Of a stretch of DNA of 64,000 bases, positions 39,243 to 50,255 are shown in pieces (position 1 is the stretch's first letter; each line of letters starts with the position of its first letter). Below the pieces are notes generated by a model. It was not told where the DNA came from and made no database searches. It worked only from the letters and a program-made list of their open reading frames with translations. This DNA is from Neoaquamicrobium sediminum (lineage in GTDB: Bacteria > Pseudomonadota > Alphaproteobacteria > Rhizobiales > Rhizobiaceae), in assembly GCF_013240295.1 (NCBI RefSeq), contig NZ_JABETK010000002.1, positions 992,001 to 1,056,000 of the forward strand, in the 5' to 3' direction. The translations under genes and the position numbers were made by a program.

Positions 39243-40457
39243 ATGGCGAAGATCAAGGTGGAAAATCCGGTCGTCGAGCTCGACGGCGACGAGATGACCC
39301 GCATCATCTGGCAGTTCATCAAGGACAAGCTGATCCACCCCTATCTCGACCTTGATCTCGAATATTACGATCTGGGCATGGAAAACCGCGACGCCACCGA
39401 CGACCAGGTGACGATCGACGCGGCCAACGCCATCAAGAAGCACGGCGTCGGCGTCAAGTGCGCCACCATCACGCCCGACGAGGCGCGCGTCGAGGAATTC
39501 GGCCTCAAGAAGATGTGGCGGTCGCCCAACGGCACGATCCGCAACATCCTCGGCGGCGTCATCTTCCGTGAGCCGATCATCTGCAAGAACGTACCGCGCC
39601 TCGTCCCCGGCTGGACCAAGCCGATCGTCGTCGGCCGTCACGCCTATGGCGACCAGTACCGCGCGACCGACTTCAAGTTCCCCGGCAAGGGCAAGCTGAC
39701 GATGAAGTTCGTCGGAGAGGATGGCCAGGTCATCGAGCACGAAGTGTTCGAAGCGCCGGCAGCCGGCATCGCCATGGGCATGTACAACCTCGACGAATCG
39801 ATCCGCGATTTCGCCCGCGCCTCGCTGAACTACGGCCTGCTGCGCGGCTGGCCGGTCTATCTGTCGACCAAGAACACCATCCTCAAGGTCTATGACGGCC
39901 GCTTCAAGGACATCTTCCAGGAGGTCTACGAGGAGGAGTTCGAGGCCGCCTTCAAGGAAAAGAAGATCTGGTACGAGCACCGCCTGATCGACGACATGGT
40001 GGCTGCAAGCCTCAAGTGGTCCGGCGGCTACATCTGGGCCTGCAAGAACTACGACGGCGACGTTCAGTCCGACACGGTCGCACAGGGCTTCGGCTCGCTC
40101 GGCCTGATGACCTCGGTGCTGATGACCCCGGACGGCAAGACGGTTGAGGCGGAAGCCGCCCACGGCACGGTGACCCGCCACTACCGCCAGCACCAAAAGG
40201 GCGAGGAGACCTCGACCAACTCGATCGCCTCGATCTTCGCCTGGACGCGTGGCCTCGCCCACCGCGCCAAGCTCGACGGCAACGAAGAGCTCAAGCGCTT
40301 CGCCGACACGCTGGAGACGGTCTGCATCCAGACGGTCGAATCCGGCTTCATGACGAAGGATCTCGCGCTGCTGATCGGCGCCGATCAACCGTGGCTGTCG
40401 ACAACCGGCTTCCTCGACAAGATCGACGAGAACCTCCAGAAGGCGATGGCGTCGTAA
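39243..40457 (+). CDS. icd: Isocitrate dehydrogenase, NADP-dependent
   Basis: A 404-residue enzyme of the dimeric eukaryote-like IDH class (start [20 protein letters not shown]), which oxidises isocitrate to 2-oxoglutarate in the TCA cycle. The substrate Ser/Arg region [22 protein letters not shown] and the Lys/Tyr residues near KYTEG-like YDGR fit. This class is normal for Rhizobiales. Monocistronic with a terminator at 40481. ATG at 39243 follows GAGGCATTTCC. Confidence 0.96.
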   Translation: MAKIKVENPVVELDGDEMTRIIWQFIKDKLIHPYLDLDLEYYDLGMENRDATDDQVTIDAANAIKKHGVGVKCATITPDEARVEEFGLKKMWRSPNGTIRNILGGVIFREPIICKNVPRLVPGWTKPIVVGRHAYGDQYRATDFKFPGKGKLTMKFVGEDGQVIEHEVFEAPAAGIAMGMYNLDESIRDFARASLNYGLLRGWPVYLSTKNTILKVYDGRFKDIFQEVYEEEFEAAFKEKKIWYEHRLIDDMVAASLKWSGGYIWACKNYDGDVQSDTVAQGFGSLGLMTSVLMTPDGKTVEAEAAHGTVTRHYRQHQKGEETSTNSIASIFAWTRGLAHRAKLDGNEELKRFADTLETVCIQTVESGFMTKDLALLIGADQPWLSTTGFLDKIDENLQKAMAS

Positions 40458-40759
40458 GCGACGACCCACGATATTTGCGGAAAGGGCGGCCTCATGCCGC
40501 CCTTTTTGTTTCAGGCCGTGCAACTGCGGTTGGCTTGACTTGTGGCGGTTAGGACCGGCAGGCGGCTGTGTCGCTCAGCCGGTCTTGTGCGACAGGAAAC
40601 GCCTGCCCTCCTTGCACATTCTACTCCGGTCGCGTGAGCCGAAGCACGGCACGGCTCATCACGTATCGCGCTTGCCGCGCTCCCTTCGCTGAAGATAATG
40701 GTAGGATGATCGCCGTGGCCTAAGCAACCTGCGGCGCGGAAACCATCAGGCAAAGCCCC
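40458..40759. other. Intergenic stretch, about 300 bases
   Basis: Holds the icd terminator at its start. The rest has no convincing ORF, RNA or repeat. Minus-strand ORFs reading through it also read through the coding region at 40760 and look like shadows. Confidence 0.5.
40481..40509 (+). terminator. Intrinsic terminator after icd
   Basis: Stem GGGCGGC/GCCGCCC with loop CTCAT, preceded by AAA and followed by TTTTTGTTT, 25 bases after the icd stop. Confidence 0.85.
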
Positions 40760-41110
40760 ATGAACTGGCGTGATACCGTTGGCCTGACATGGCGCCAGCA
40801 CAGGGCGCTCGGCATCGCGTTCGTCATAGCCGGGGCGTTGACCCTTTTCTTCCTGGGCCGCACGATCGTCTTCTACACTTACTGGGCTACCCATCGAGAG
40901 GTGCCAATCGAAGACTGGATGACGGTCGGATACATCGCCCGCTCCTACGACATCGACCGCAGCCAGCTTCGCGGCATGCTTGGCCTTGAGGCGGACGAGC
41001 CGGACAGAAGAACCCTTGCTCGGATCGCCGATGATCGCGGGGTGCCGGTCACCACGCTGATCGATGAGATCGAAGCGGCTATAGCACGCGCGAAAGCCGA
41101 AGCGTCGTGA
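40760..41110 (+). CDS. Small membrane protein of unknown function, coupled to DedA
   Basis: A 116-residue protein with one membrane helix (about 17-35, GIAFVIAGALTLFFLGR) and a soluble C-terminal part (about 50-116) that is helical and charged (IARSYDIDRSQLRGMLGLEA, LARIADDRGVPVTTLIDEI). I do not recognise the family. Its stop overlaps the DedA GTG start (GTGA), so the two are made together; it could be a small partner of the DedA transporter. It begins at the ATG at 40760 after a weak ribosome site. Confidence 0.65.
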   Translation: MNWRDTVGLTWRQHRALGIAFVIAGALTLFFLGRTIVFYTYWATHREVPIEDWMTVGYIARSYDIDRSQLRGMLGLEADEPDRRTLARIADDRGVPVTTLIDEIEAAIARAKAEAS

Positions 41111-41739
41111 TCGATCTGGTGACCGATCTGTATGTTTCCTACGGCCTCGTGGGCATGGCGATCACGCTGGCCGTCGCACAGTTCGGACTGCCACTGCCGA
41201 CATCGATCGTGTTGATGAGCGTCGGCGCTCTGCTGGCCGCATCGGACCTCAGTGCCCTTGAGGTCTTCGGATGGGCAATCGGTGGCGCTGCCGCCGGCGA
41301 CCAGGCTGGCTATCTCACCGGGCGACTACTCGGTGGCAGGCTCGAAAGGTTTGCCGGGCGCAGCGACTACATTGCATCTGGACTTTCCACCACCAGGCAG
41401 TTCTCCCGCCGATGGGGTCGCGCCAGCGTCTTCCTGAGTCGCTGGCTGGTCAGCCCGGCAGGGCCATGGATCAATCTAACCAGCGGAGCTGCCGGCATGC
41501 CATGGCCTGCCTTCACCCTATGGGGTCTCGGCGGCGAGGCGATCTGGGTGGCAGCGTACCTCACGCTGGGCTTTCTTTTCAGCAGCTACATCTCCGGAAT
41601 CGCCGAAATGATCGCGAATGCTGGCTGGGCCATCGGTGCGCTTGTCGTGACAATTTTCATCGGCTGGCGGCTGTGGCACAGGATCGCCCCGGCAAGCACG
41701 GACCAGGGTCCAGAAAACTTGGACCCTGGCCCGGCATGA
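41107..41739 (+). CDS. DedA family membrane protein
   Basis: A 210-residue DedA/SNARE-assoc protein with about six membrane segments. The core FGLPLPTSIVLMSVGALLA, GAAAGDQAGYLTGRLLGG, and FLSRWLVSPAGPWINLTSGAAGMPW (split here) contain the conserved Gly/Pro/Arg pattern. DedA proteins flip polyprenyl phosphate or phospholipids and keep membrane potential. GTG start in a GTGA overlap. A perfect 10-bp inverted repeat lies at its 3' end (41703-41729). Confidence 0.85.
   Translation: MIDLVTDLYVSYGLVGMAITLAVAQFGLPLPTSIVLMSVGALLAASDLSALEVFGWAIGGAAAGDQAGYLTGRLLGGRLERFAGRSDYIASGLSTTRQFSRRWGRASVFLSRWLVSPAGPWINLTSGAAGMPWPAFTLWGLGGEAIWVAAYLTLGFLFSSYISGIAEMIANAGWAIGALVVTIFIGWRLWHRIAPASTDQGPENLDPGPA
41703..41729. 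repeat. Perfect inverted repeat at the DedA/alaS junction
   Basis: CCAGGGTCCA at 41703-41712 is the exact reverse complement of TGGACCCTGG at 41720-41729, with a seven-base loop. It sits inside the last codons of the DedA gene, 26 bases before the convergent alaS stop. No T tract follows on either strand, so it may only pause or protect transcripts. Confidence 0.55.
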
Positions 41740-41754
41740 CGGTGTAGGCGAGAC

Positions 41755-44418
<2,664 letters not shown>

Positions 44419-44529
44419 GCTCATGCCTTCGTGAAGGGGCCGCAACCCGCCGCGGCCTTGGATCGGATGTGGGTTTGGCTTTTAGCGCTGCCGAATCCGA
44501 CTGTCCAGAAATCCCGCACCAACCAGCCA

Positions 44530-44569
44530 CGACAACGAAACAACCGCCGGCAGGGTCTGCCGGCGGTTG
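44530..44569 (-). terminator. Intrinsic terminator after recA
   Basis: On the minus strand a 13-bp stem CAACCGCCGGCAG/CTGCCGGCGGTTG with a three-base loop (44541-44569) is followed by TTTCGTTG. It lies between recA and alaS. Confidence 0.8.
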
Positions 44570-44602
44570 CGGTAACAATAACAGGATGACGGCGTGTCCG
44601 GA

Positions 44603-45700
44603 CTACATGCCGGAAGCCTCGTCGATTTCATTGCCGTCCTGGTCGCCCGGCCCGCCATTCTCCAGGAATTTTTCCGCGATCAGGCCGGCATTCTGGCGCA
44701 GCGCCAGCTCGATTTCGATCGCCGTATCGGGATTGTCGCGCAGGAACTGCTTGGCGTTCTCCCGGCCTTGACCCAGGCGCTGCGAATTGTAGGAGAACCA
44801 GGCGCCCGACTTCTCGACGATGCCGGCCTTGACGCCAAGGTCGATCAGCTCGCCGGTCTTCGACACGCCCTCTCCATACATGATGTCGAATTCGACCTGT
44901 TTGAAGGGCGGCGCCAGCTTGTTCTTGACCACCTTGACACGGGTCTGGTTGCCGACCACCTCGTCACGATCCTTCACCGCGCCGATGCGGCGGATATCGA
45001 GACGCACCGAGGCATAGAACTTGAGCGCGTTGCCGCCGGTCGTGGTCTCGGGCGAGCCGAACATGACACCGATCTTCATGCGGATCTGGTTGATGAAGAT
45101 GACCATCGTGTTGGAGCGCGAGATCGAAGCGGTCAGCTTGCGCAGCGCCTGGCTCATTAGGCGAGCCTGCAGGCCGGGCAGCGAATCGCCCATCTCGCCC
45201 TCGATTTCGGCGCGCGGCGTCAGTGCTGCGACCGAGTCCACCACGAGCACGTCGATCGCGCCGGAGCGCACCAGCGTGTCGCAGATTTCCAGCGCCTGCT
45301 CGCCGGTGTCGGGCTGCGAGATCAGCAGGTTCTCGAGGTCCACGCCCAGCTTGCGCGCATAGACCGGGTCGAGTGCATGCTCGGCGTCGACGAAGGCGCA
45401 GATGCCGCCCTTCTTCTGCGCTTCGGCCACCGTGTGCAGCGCCATCGTCGTCTTACCGGAGCTTTCCGGCCCGTAAATCTCGATGATGCGCCCCTTGGGC
45501 AGTCCGCCCACGCCAAGCGCGATGTCGAGCCCCAGCGAGCCGGTCGACACCGTTTCGATCTCGACCACCTGCTCGTTCGCACCGAGCCGCATGATCGAAC
45601 CCTTGCCGAACGCGCGCTCGATCTGCGAGAGCGCTGCATCCAGAGCCTTTGATTTGTCCACCGAACCGTCCTCAACAAGCCGCAATGAATTTTGAGCCAT
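44603..45700 (-). CDS. recA: Recombinase RecA
   Basis: A 365-residue RecA, the ATP-dependent strand-exchange protein and SOS co-protease. Walker A is GPESSGKT at 77-84; the L2-region [19 protein letters not shown] and the Walker [11 protein letters not shown] are intact. The C-terminus EASGM is acidic. Regulated by an SOS box located between its -35 and -10 (45759-45773). Confidence 0.98.
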   Translation of the reverse strand: MAQNSLRLVEDGSVDKSKALDAALSQIERAFGKGSIMRLGANEQVVEIETVSTGSLGLDIALGVGGLPKGRIIEIYGPESSGKTTMALHTVAEAQKKGGICAFVDAEHALDPVYARKLGVDLENLLISQPDTGEQALEICDTLVRSGAIDVLVVDSVAALTPRAEIEGEMGDSLPGLQARLMSQALRKLTASISRSNTMVIFINQIRMKIGVMFGSPETTTGGNALKFYASVRLDIRRIGAVKDRDEVVGNQTRVKVVKNKLAPPFKQVEFDIMYGEGVSKTGELIDLGVKAGIVEKSGAWFSYNSQRLGQGRENAKQFLRDNPDTAIEIELALRQNAGLIAEKFLENGGPGDQDGNEIDEASGM

Positions 45701-45755
45701 GATACCTTACCCCTTGGTCTTGAGCGAAGCCGGTCAGTCCGGTGTCCCTGAAATT

Positions 45756-45784
45756 TTTGTACCTTTTTTGTTCACGTTTGGCAA
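45756..45784 (-). promoter_or_regulatory. Predicted recA promoter
   Basis: On the minus strand TTGCCA (45779-45784), a 17-base spacer, and TACAAA (45756-45761), about 56 bases before the recA ATG. The SOS box lies in the spacer, so bound LexA would block RNA polymerase. Confidence 0.6.
45759..45773. promoter_or_regulatory. Candidate SOS (LexA) box of recA
   Basis: On the plus strand GTAC-N7-GTTC, one base off the alphaproteobacterial LexA consensus GTTC-N7-GTTC. Location between the predicted -35 and -10 of recA is what LexA repression needs. The call would change if LexA footprints were elsewhere. Confidence 0.6.
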
Positions 45785-45979
45785 GGGGTATCAAATTATT
45801 GAAATGGAATGATTTTCTGAATACGTTCCATTTTTGTCCAATCCCGTTGCTCTCGGCAGACCCTTACATTCCCAAAGATATTTCGCTGCCGGTAGCGGGC
45901 TTCCTGCATGGTCCGATTCGCCCGATCCCGCTTGCCGGGATGACGCGCGCCTCCTAGTGTCGCGGCTCTTCGATCCAAC

Positions 45980-46933
45980 ATGTCTCCAATCATGAACCGC
46001 CCCAGACTCTTCGCCGCCGGAGCGGCTCACATCGACCGCCGCGGCCGTCTTGCCGGCGCCTACGTACCTGCGGCGTCCAATCCCGGGACCATGAGCGAGG
46101 AAGTCGGCGGCGGCGCCTTCAACGCCTTGCGCAATGCCGTCCGCCACGGCGTCGACGGTTCGATCCTGTCGCTGCGCGGCGGCGACGTGGCCGCAGACGC
46201 CGTCGCCCGTGCGATCGCCGACGTTTCGGTGGAGGATCTGTCGGCAGTCTTCCTCGACAGGACGACGCCGAGCTACACCGCATTGATCGATGCCGAAGGC
46301 GAACTGATCGCGGGCTTCGCCGACATGAGCCTCTACGATATCGGCTTTCCGAAACAGGTCCGCCGCAGCAAGGTGCGCCATGCGGTGTCAGGTGCGGATG
46401 CCGTCTTGTGCGAGGCCAACATGCCCGCAACAGCGGCCGAGGCGCTGGTCAATCACGCCGGCAGCCTACCGGTTTTTGCAATCGGCATATCACCGGCCAA
46501 GGTCGGGCGCCTCGCGGGCGTTCTGGCGCGGCTTTCGTGCCTGTTCATGAATGCCAACGAGGCGCGCACGCTTGCAGGTCTCGAGAGCGGCGCGAATATT
46601 GTCGAGGCGGCGCGGGTTCTGCGCGGCAAAGGACTCGCCCGTGGCGTGATCACATCCGGCGGCGCACCGCTGACGGCGTTCGACCCCGGCGGCATTTTCA
46701 CCATCGCTCCCTCCCCTGCACGCTTCGTAGCCGACGTCACCGGAGCGGGAGATGCAATCGCCGGCGTGACGGTGGCCCACCTGATGCGCGGCCTCGGCTT
46801 CGCCGAAGCGCTTCGCCACGGCATGGCCGCTGCCCGGCTGACAGTCGAGGCATCGCAGGTGGTGGCGTATTATGACGACGAGGCATTCGAGGCGGCACTT
46901 GCGCTTGTCGGACACCCCGCACCCATGGCATGA
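45980..46933 (+). CDS. psuK: Pseudouridine kinase, PfkB family
   Basis: A 317-residue PfkB sugar kinase. The ending-side signature DVTGAGDAIAGV holds the catalytic Asp, and the start AGAAHIDRRGRLAGAYVPAASNPG (pieces) matches PsuK. It phosphorylates pseudouridine to pseudouridine 5'-phosphate, and psuG just downstream cleaves it, the pair overlapping or nearly so. Start uncertain: ATG at 45980 or 45992, neither with a good ribosome site. Confidence 0.85.
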   Translation: MSPIMNRPRLFAAGAAHIDRRGRLAGAYVPAASNPGTMSEEVGGGAFNALRNAVRHGVDGSILSLRGGDVAADAVARAIADVSVEDLSAVFLDRTTPSYTALIDAEGELIAGFADMSLYDIGFPKQVRRSKVRHAVSGADAVLCEANMPATAAEALVNHAGSLPVFAIGISPAKVGRLAGVLARLSCLFMNANEARTLAGLESGANIVEAARVLRGKGLARGVITSGGAPLTAFDPGGIFTIAPSPARFVADVTGAGDAIAGVTVAHLMRGLGFAEALRHGMAAARLTVEASQVVAYYDDEAFEAALALVGHPAPMA

Positions 46934-46956
46934 GCGCCTCGAACAAGGAGACCCGC

Positions 46957-47865
46957 ATGCCGACCCCCGAACATATCGATGTCGCCCCCGAGGTTGCCGC
47001 AGCGCTCGCCGGTGGTGGCGCCGTGGTGGCGCTTGAAAGCACCATCATCACCCACGGCATGCCCTGGCCGCAGAACAATGCCATGGCGGCGCGGGTGGAA
47101 GAGATCATCCGCGAGGAAGGCGCGACCCCGGCAACCATCGCGGTGGTGGACGGACGCCTGAAGATAGGCCTGTCGGCAACCGAACGCGAGGCGCTTGCCC
47201 AGACGCAGGGCGCGCTGAAGCTGTCGCGCGCCGATCTGGCCTTCGCGGTCGCCGAGGGGCGCACCGGCGGCACGACGGTCGCCGCGACCATGATCGCGGC
47301 GCACATGGCCGGGATTTCCGTGTTCGCCACAGGCGGCATCGGCGGCGTGCACAAGGGGGCCGAAAAGAGCTTCGACATTTCGGCCGATCTCGATGAGCTC
47401 TCGCGCACGCCCGTCATCGTGGTTTCCGCCGGCGCCAAGGCGATACTCGACATCGAAAAGACGCTGGAGGTGCTGGAGACGCGGGGCGTACCCGTGGTTG
47501 GTTTCGGCACAGACGTGATGCCGGCCTTCTGGTCGCGCACCTCGCCCTTTCCTGCACCGCTGCGGCTGGACAGTGCGGAAGCGATCGCGCGGTTCCAGCG
47601 CACGCGAGGCGAGCTCGGCATCTCCGGTGGCATGCTGATCGCCAATCCTGTGCCGGAGGAAGCCGAAATCCCCGCCGATGTCATGGCGGTCCACATTGCT
47701 GCGGCCCAGGCCGAGCTCGATAAAAAGGGCGTCACCGGCAAGGCAGTGACGCCCTATCTTCTGTCGCGGATGCTGGACCTGACGGACGGCGCGAGCCTTG
47801 CGACCAACATCGCACTGGTCGAGAACAACGCCCGCCTGGCCGCCCGGATCGCGAAGGCCCTGTAG
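46957..47865 (+). CDS. psuG: Pseudouridine-5'-phosphate glycosidase
   Basis: A 302-residue glycosidase that splits pseudouridine 5'-phosphate into uracil and ribose 5-phosphate. Motifs VVALESTIITHGMPWPQN, VVDGRLKIGL, RTGGTTVAATM and FATGGIGGVHKGAE (pieces) are conserved. AGGAG six bases upstream decides the ATG at 46957; an earlier in-frame ATG at 46930 overlaps the psuK stop. No pseudouridine transporter gene is adjacent. Confidence 0.92.
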   Translation: MPTPEHIDVAPEVAAALAGGGAVVALESTIITHGMPWPQNNAMAARVEEIIREEGATPATIAVVDGRLKIGLSATEREALAQTQGALKLSRADLAFAVAEGRTGGTTVAATMIAAHMAGISVFATGGIGGVHKGAEKSFDISADLDELSRTPVIVVSAGAKAILDIEKTLEVLETRGVPVVGFGTDVMPAFWSRTSPFPAPLRLDSAEAIARFQRTRGELGISGGMLIANPVPEEAEIPADVMAVHIAAAQAELDKKGVTGKAVTPYLLSRMLDLTDGASLATNIALVENNARLAARIAKAL

Positions 47866-47885
47866 CCGGGCCTCCGCGTCGCCGG

Positions 47886-48530
47886 TCAGGAAATCGGCAC
47901 GAGGTGGATCTCGACGCGGCGGTTCTGCGCGCGTCCGTCCGGCGTGTCGTTGCCGGCGACCGGCTGAGACGCGCCGAAGCCGTTGATCGCGAAGCGACGT
48001 CCATCGACACCCTGCTGGCCCAGATAGGTCGCCACTGAGGAAGCACGGCGCTGCGACAGGCCGAGATTATGCTGCGCGCTGCCGGTGGAGTCCGTGTGGC
48101 CGTTGATGTCGACCAGCGTGCGATTGTACTTGTTGAGCACCAGGGCCACGGCGTTGAGCGTGTTGTAGAATGCCGGCGTCACCTGGTCCTGGTCGGTGGC
48201 GAAGGTGATGTTTGACGGCATGTTGAGCACGATGTTGTTGCCCTGCCGGGTAACCGACACGCCGGTGCCCTGCAGGTAGCCGCGCAGTTCCGCTTCCTGC
48301 TGGTCCATGTAGCCGCCGATCGCGCCGCCTGCCAGCGCGCCGATGCCCGCGCCGATCAGCGCGTTGCGGCGGTCGTCGCCGCCAGCCAGCGTGCCCAGTC
48401 CCGCGCCCGCCAGCGCGCCGAGCGCCGCGCCGCCTGCGGTACGTGAAACCTGCTGTTCGCCGGTATAGGGGTTGGTGGTGCAGCCGGCCAGAAACACACC
48501 GGCAGCCATGCCGATCATCATCTTCTTCAT
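47886..48530 (-). CDS. OmpA-family lipoprotein
   Basis: A 214-residue outer-membrane lipoprotein. Lipobox LAGC with Cys17 gives the anchor; residues 30-75 are Gly/Ala-rich (GAALGALAGAGLGTLAGG) as in glycine-zipper proteins; the C-terminal 110 residues are an OmpA-type peptidoglycan-binding domain (DINGHTDSTGSAQHN, LSQRRASSVATYL, GFGASQPVAGN, and QNRRVEI). It is expected to tie outer membrane to cell wall, like the YiaD/OmlA group. Confidence 0.88.
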   Translation of the reverse strand: MKKMMIGMAAGVFLAGCTTNPYTGEQQVSRTAGGAALGALAGAGLGTLAGGDDRRNALIGAGIGALAGGAIGGYMDQQEAELRGYLQGTGVSVTRQGNNIVLNMPSNITFATDQDQVTPAFYNTLNAVALVLNKYNRTLVDINGHTDSTGSAQHNLGLSQRRASSVATYLGQQGVDGRRFAINGFGASQPVAGNDTPDGRAQNRRVEIHLVPIS

Positions 48531-48619
48531 GTGAATACCCTCTCCTGAATGTCGCGATTCCGCGAATCCCGGCTCGTTCTAGCACAGATTAAGGCAAAAT
48601 CCCGGCCTGCGGCCCTTGT

Positions 48620-49075
48620 TCAGTCGCGCGGCCCGCAGGCAATCATTACAAGGCCGGCGAGCAGCAGCATTGTCCCCGCCAATTCGCGCAAACCGACCCG
48701 CCGCAGCTCGATGCCGAAGGCGCCGACATGGTCGTAGGCGAGTGCCGCCAGCAACTGCCCGCACACGACCGCAGTGGCGAAGGCCGCAACGCCGATGCGC
48801 GGCACCGCGTAAAGCGTCAGCAGAAGCAGCCCGGTTCCAATAAGGCCGCCCGCCCACAGCCAGACGGGCATGCTCACGACTGCGCCCAGCCGGGGCACGC
48901 CGGTTCCTGCGAGCACACCGGCTGCCAGAAGCACGCAAAGGCCGACGGCAAAGGCGACGGTCGCGGCCTGTATCGGCCCGCCGGCGTGAAACGCGATACG
49001 CGTAAGAATTGGCCCCTGCGCGGAAAGCAGCGCGCCCGCGGCGAATGCCAGCAGCACCAGCCACGGATGCTGCAT
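48620..49075 (-). CDS. YdcZ-type DMT-superfamily membrane protein
   Basis: A 151-residue protein of about five membrane helices, of the DUF606/YdcZ family in the drug/metabolite transporter superfamily. It is half the usual 10-TM length and would work as a dimer. Starts two bases after the GNAT gene, so the two are co-translated. No substrate known; context suggests export of something acetylated or sensed by the XRE/cupin regulator. Confidence 0.82.
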   Translation of the reverse strand: MQHPWLVLLAFAAGALLSAQGPILTRIAFHAGGPIQAATVAFAVGLCVLLAAGVLAGTGVPRLGAVVSMPVWLWAGGLIGTGLLLLTLYAVPRIGVAAFATAVVCGQLLAALAYDHVGAFGIELRRVGLRELAGTMLLLAGLVMIACGPRD

Positions 49076-49077
49076 CC

Positions 49078-49614
49078 TCAGAGAGCCTTGTACATGATGG
49101 TCGTGCCGTCGAGCTTGTCGGCGGTAAAGGGATCGCGGCAGAAGTTCGGGATCACGCCGACCGTCTGATAGCCGAGCGAAGCGTACAGCGGCTCGGCGCG
49201 GTCGCCGGTGCGGGTGTCGAGCGTCAGCAGGCTGCGCCTGAGCAGGCGGGCGTGCGCTTCCAGCTTGGCCATCAAGGCGCGCGCAAGGCCGCGGCGGCGG
49301 AAGTCCGGGTGCACCAGCAGCTTGCGCACCTCGGCGCGGTGCGGCTGGTTCGGCGGCGTGTCGTGGTCGAGCTGGACACTGCCGGCAATCCGGCCTTCCG
49401 CTTCAGCCACGAGAAGCAGCGAGGAGCCCGCAGCAACACCCGGCAGAACCTTTCCGCGCCAGAATGCCTCGGCATCGTCTATCGAAAACGGCATGATGAA
49501 ACTGATGCTCGCGCCATCATGCACGCAGGCCCGCAGCAGGGCGGAGAATTCACCGATGCGCCGTTCAAGCATGGCTGCATCGCAGGCAAGGATTTCGAAT
49601 CGGTGGTCTGTCAT
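49078..49614 (-). CDS. GNAT-family N-acetyltransferase
   Basis: A 178-residue GNAT enzyme. The acetyl-CoA loop is in FRRRGLARALMAKLEA (RRxGxA pattern), preceded by the strand HRAEVRKLLVHPD and followed by LLTLDTRTGDRAEPLYASLGY. Likely small-molecule acetylation. It is the middle gene of an XRE-GNAT-YdcZ run (9- and 2-base gaps). Confidence 0.85.
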   Translation of the reverse strand: MTDHRFEILACDAAMLERRIGEFSALLRACVHDGASISFIMPFSIDDAEAFWRGKVLPGVAAGSSLLLVAEAEGRIAGSVQLDHDTPPNQPHRAEVRKLLVHPDFRRRGLARALMAKLEAHARLLRRSLLTLDTRTGDRAEPLYASLGYQTVGVIPNFCRDPFTADKLDGTTIMYKAL

Positions 49615-49623
49615 TCGCCTGTC

Positions 49624-50178
49624 TCACACCATGAAGAGAACGTAACGCGCCCCGCTTTCTCGCGGAGTCACGAAGCTGCTTGCCCCGAAAAGCTGGTAGC
49701 GCAGGCAATCCCCGGGCGTGAGACTGTGGCTTCGCCCTTCGACGGTGACCTCGAGAGCCCCCTCCAGCAGGTAGAGGTGATGCTCCATGCCTTGCCGCGG
49801 CGGTCCGTCATAGTCGAGCCGGGTCGCAGGCTCGAGCTGACACTCAAGCGCCTCTCCCGTCAGATTGGTGGCTGGCGGCGAGACCGAGCGGCGGAGAAAG
49901 CCCGCCTCCGCGTCGTTCCAAACCGGCTGTTCCGCCTGCCGCACGACCGGCGCAAATCCCTCTTCCACCATCAGCATCAATCGTGAAAGCGTCATCCCGT
50001 AAGCCGAGCAGAGCCGTCCGAGCACGGCCGTGGTCGGGCTGGTCTCGCCATTTTCCAGGCGCGACAGTGTCGCACGGCTGACCTCGCTGCGCGCCGCCAG
50101 TTCATCAAGCGACCAGCCACGCTCGCCACGCAGCGCCTTCAGCCGCTGCGCAATCAATTGATCGACCGAATCCGCCAT
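49624..50178 (-). CDS. XRE-family regulator with cupin domain
   Basis: A 184-residue protein with an N-terminal HTH_3 domain (about 6-62, LDELAARSEVSRATLSRLENG) and a C-terminal cupin (about 105-184, GMEHHLYLLEGALEVTVEG, SLTPGDCLRYQ). This plan fits PuuR/SutR-like repressors that sense a small ligand. The ATG at 50178 (MADSVDQ) is chosen; an upstream ATG at 50196 lacks a ribosome site. Direct repeats of GAATAT lie just upstream (50203-50219). Confidence 0.85.
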   Translation of the reverse strand: MADSVDQLIAQRLKALRGERGWSLDELAARSEVSRATLSRLENGETSPTTAVLGRLCSAYGMTLSRLMLMVEEGFAPVVRQAEQPVWNDAEAGFLRRSVSPPATNLTGEALECQLEPATRLDYDGPPRQGMEHHLYLLEGALEVTVEGRSHSLTPGDCLRYQLFGASSFVTPRESGARYVLFMV

Positions 50179-50202
50179 GTTCCGCGCATCTCTCATAAAG
50201 GA

Positions 50203-50219
50203 GAATATTTCCCGAATAT
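50203..50219. promoter_or_regulatory. Candidate operator of the XRE regulator
   Basis: GAATAT occurs at 50203-50208 and again at 50214-50219, eleven bases apart (one helix turn), 25-41 bases upstream of the regulator's ATG. This fits an autoregulatory operator, but nothing else supports it. Confidence 0.35.
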
Positions 50220-50255
50220 GAGATGCAGTCAAGTGGCCGGGCTGTAGACGTACTG

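Noticed and set aside
40511..40894. Minus-strand ORF in the gap after icd
   Set aside because: Runs through the start of the coding gene at 40760 and shows no similarity to known folds.
41703..41729. Bidirectional intrinsic terminator between DedA and alaS
   Set aside because: The hairpin is perfect but no T tract follows on either strand, so it is listed only as an inverted repeat.
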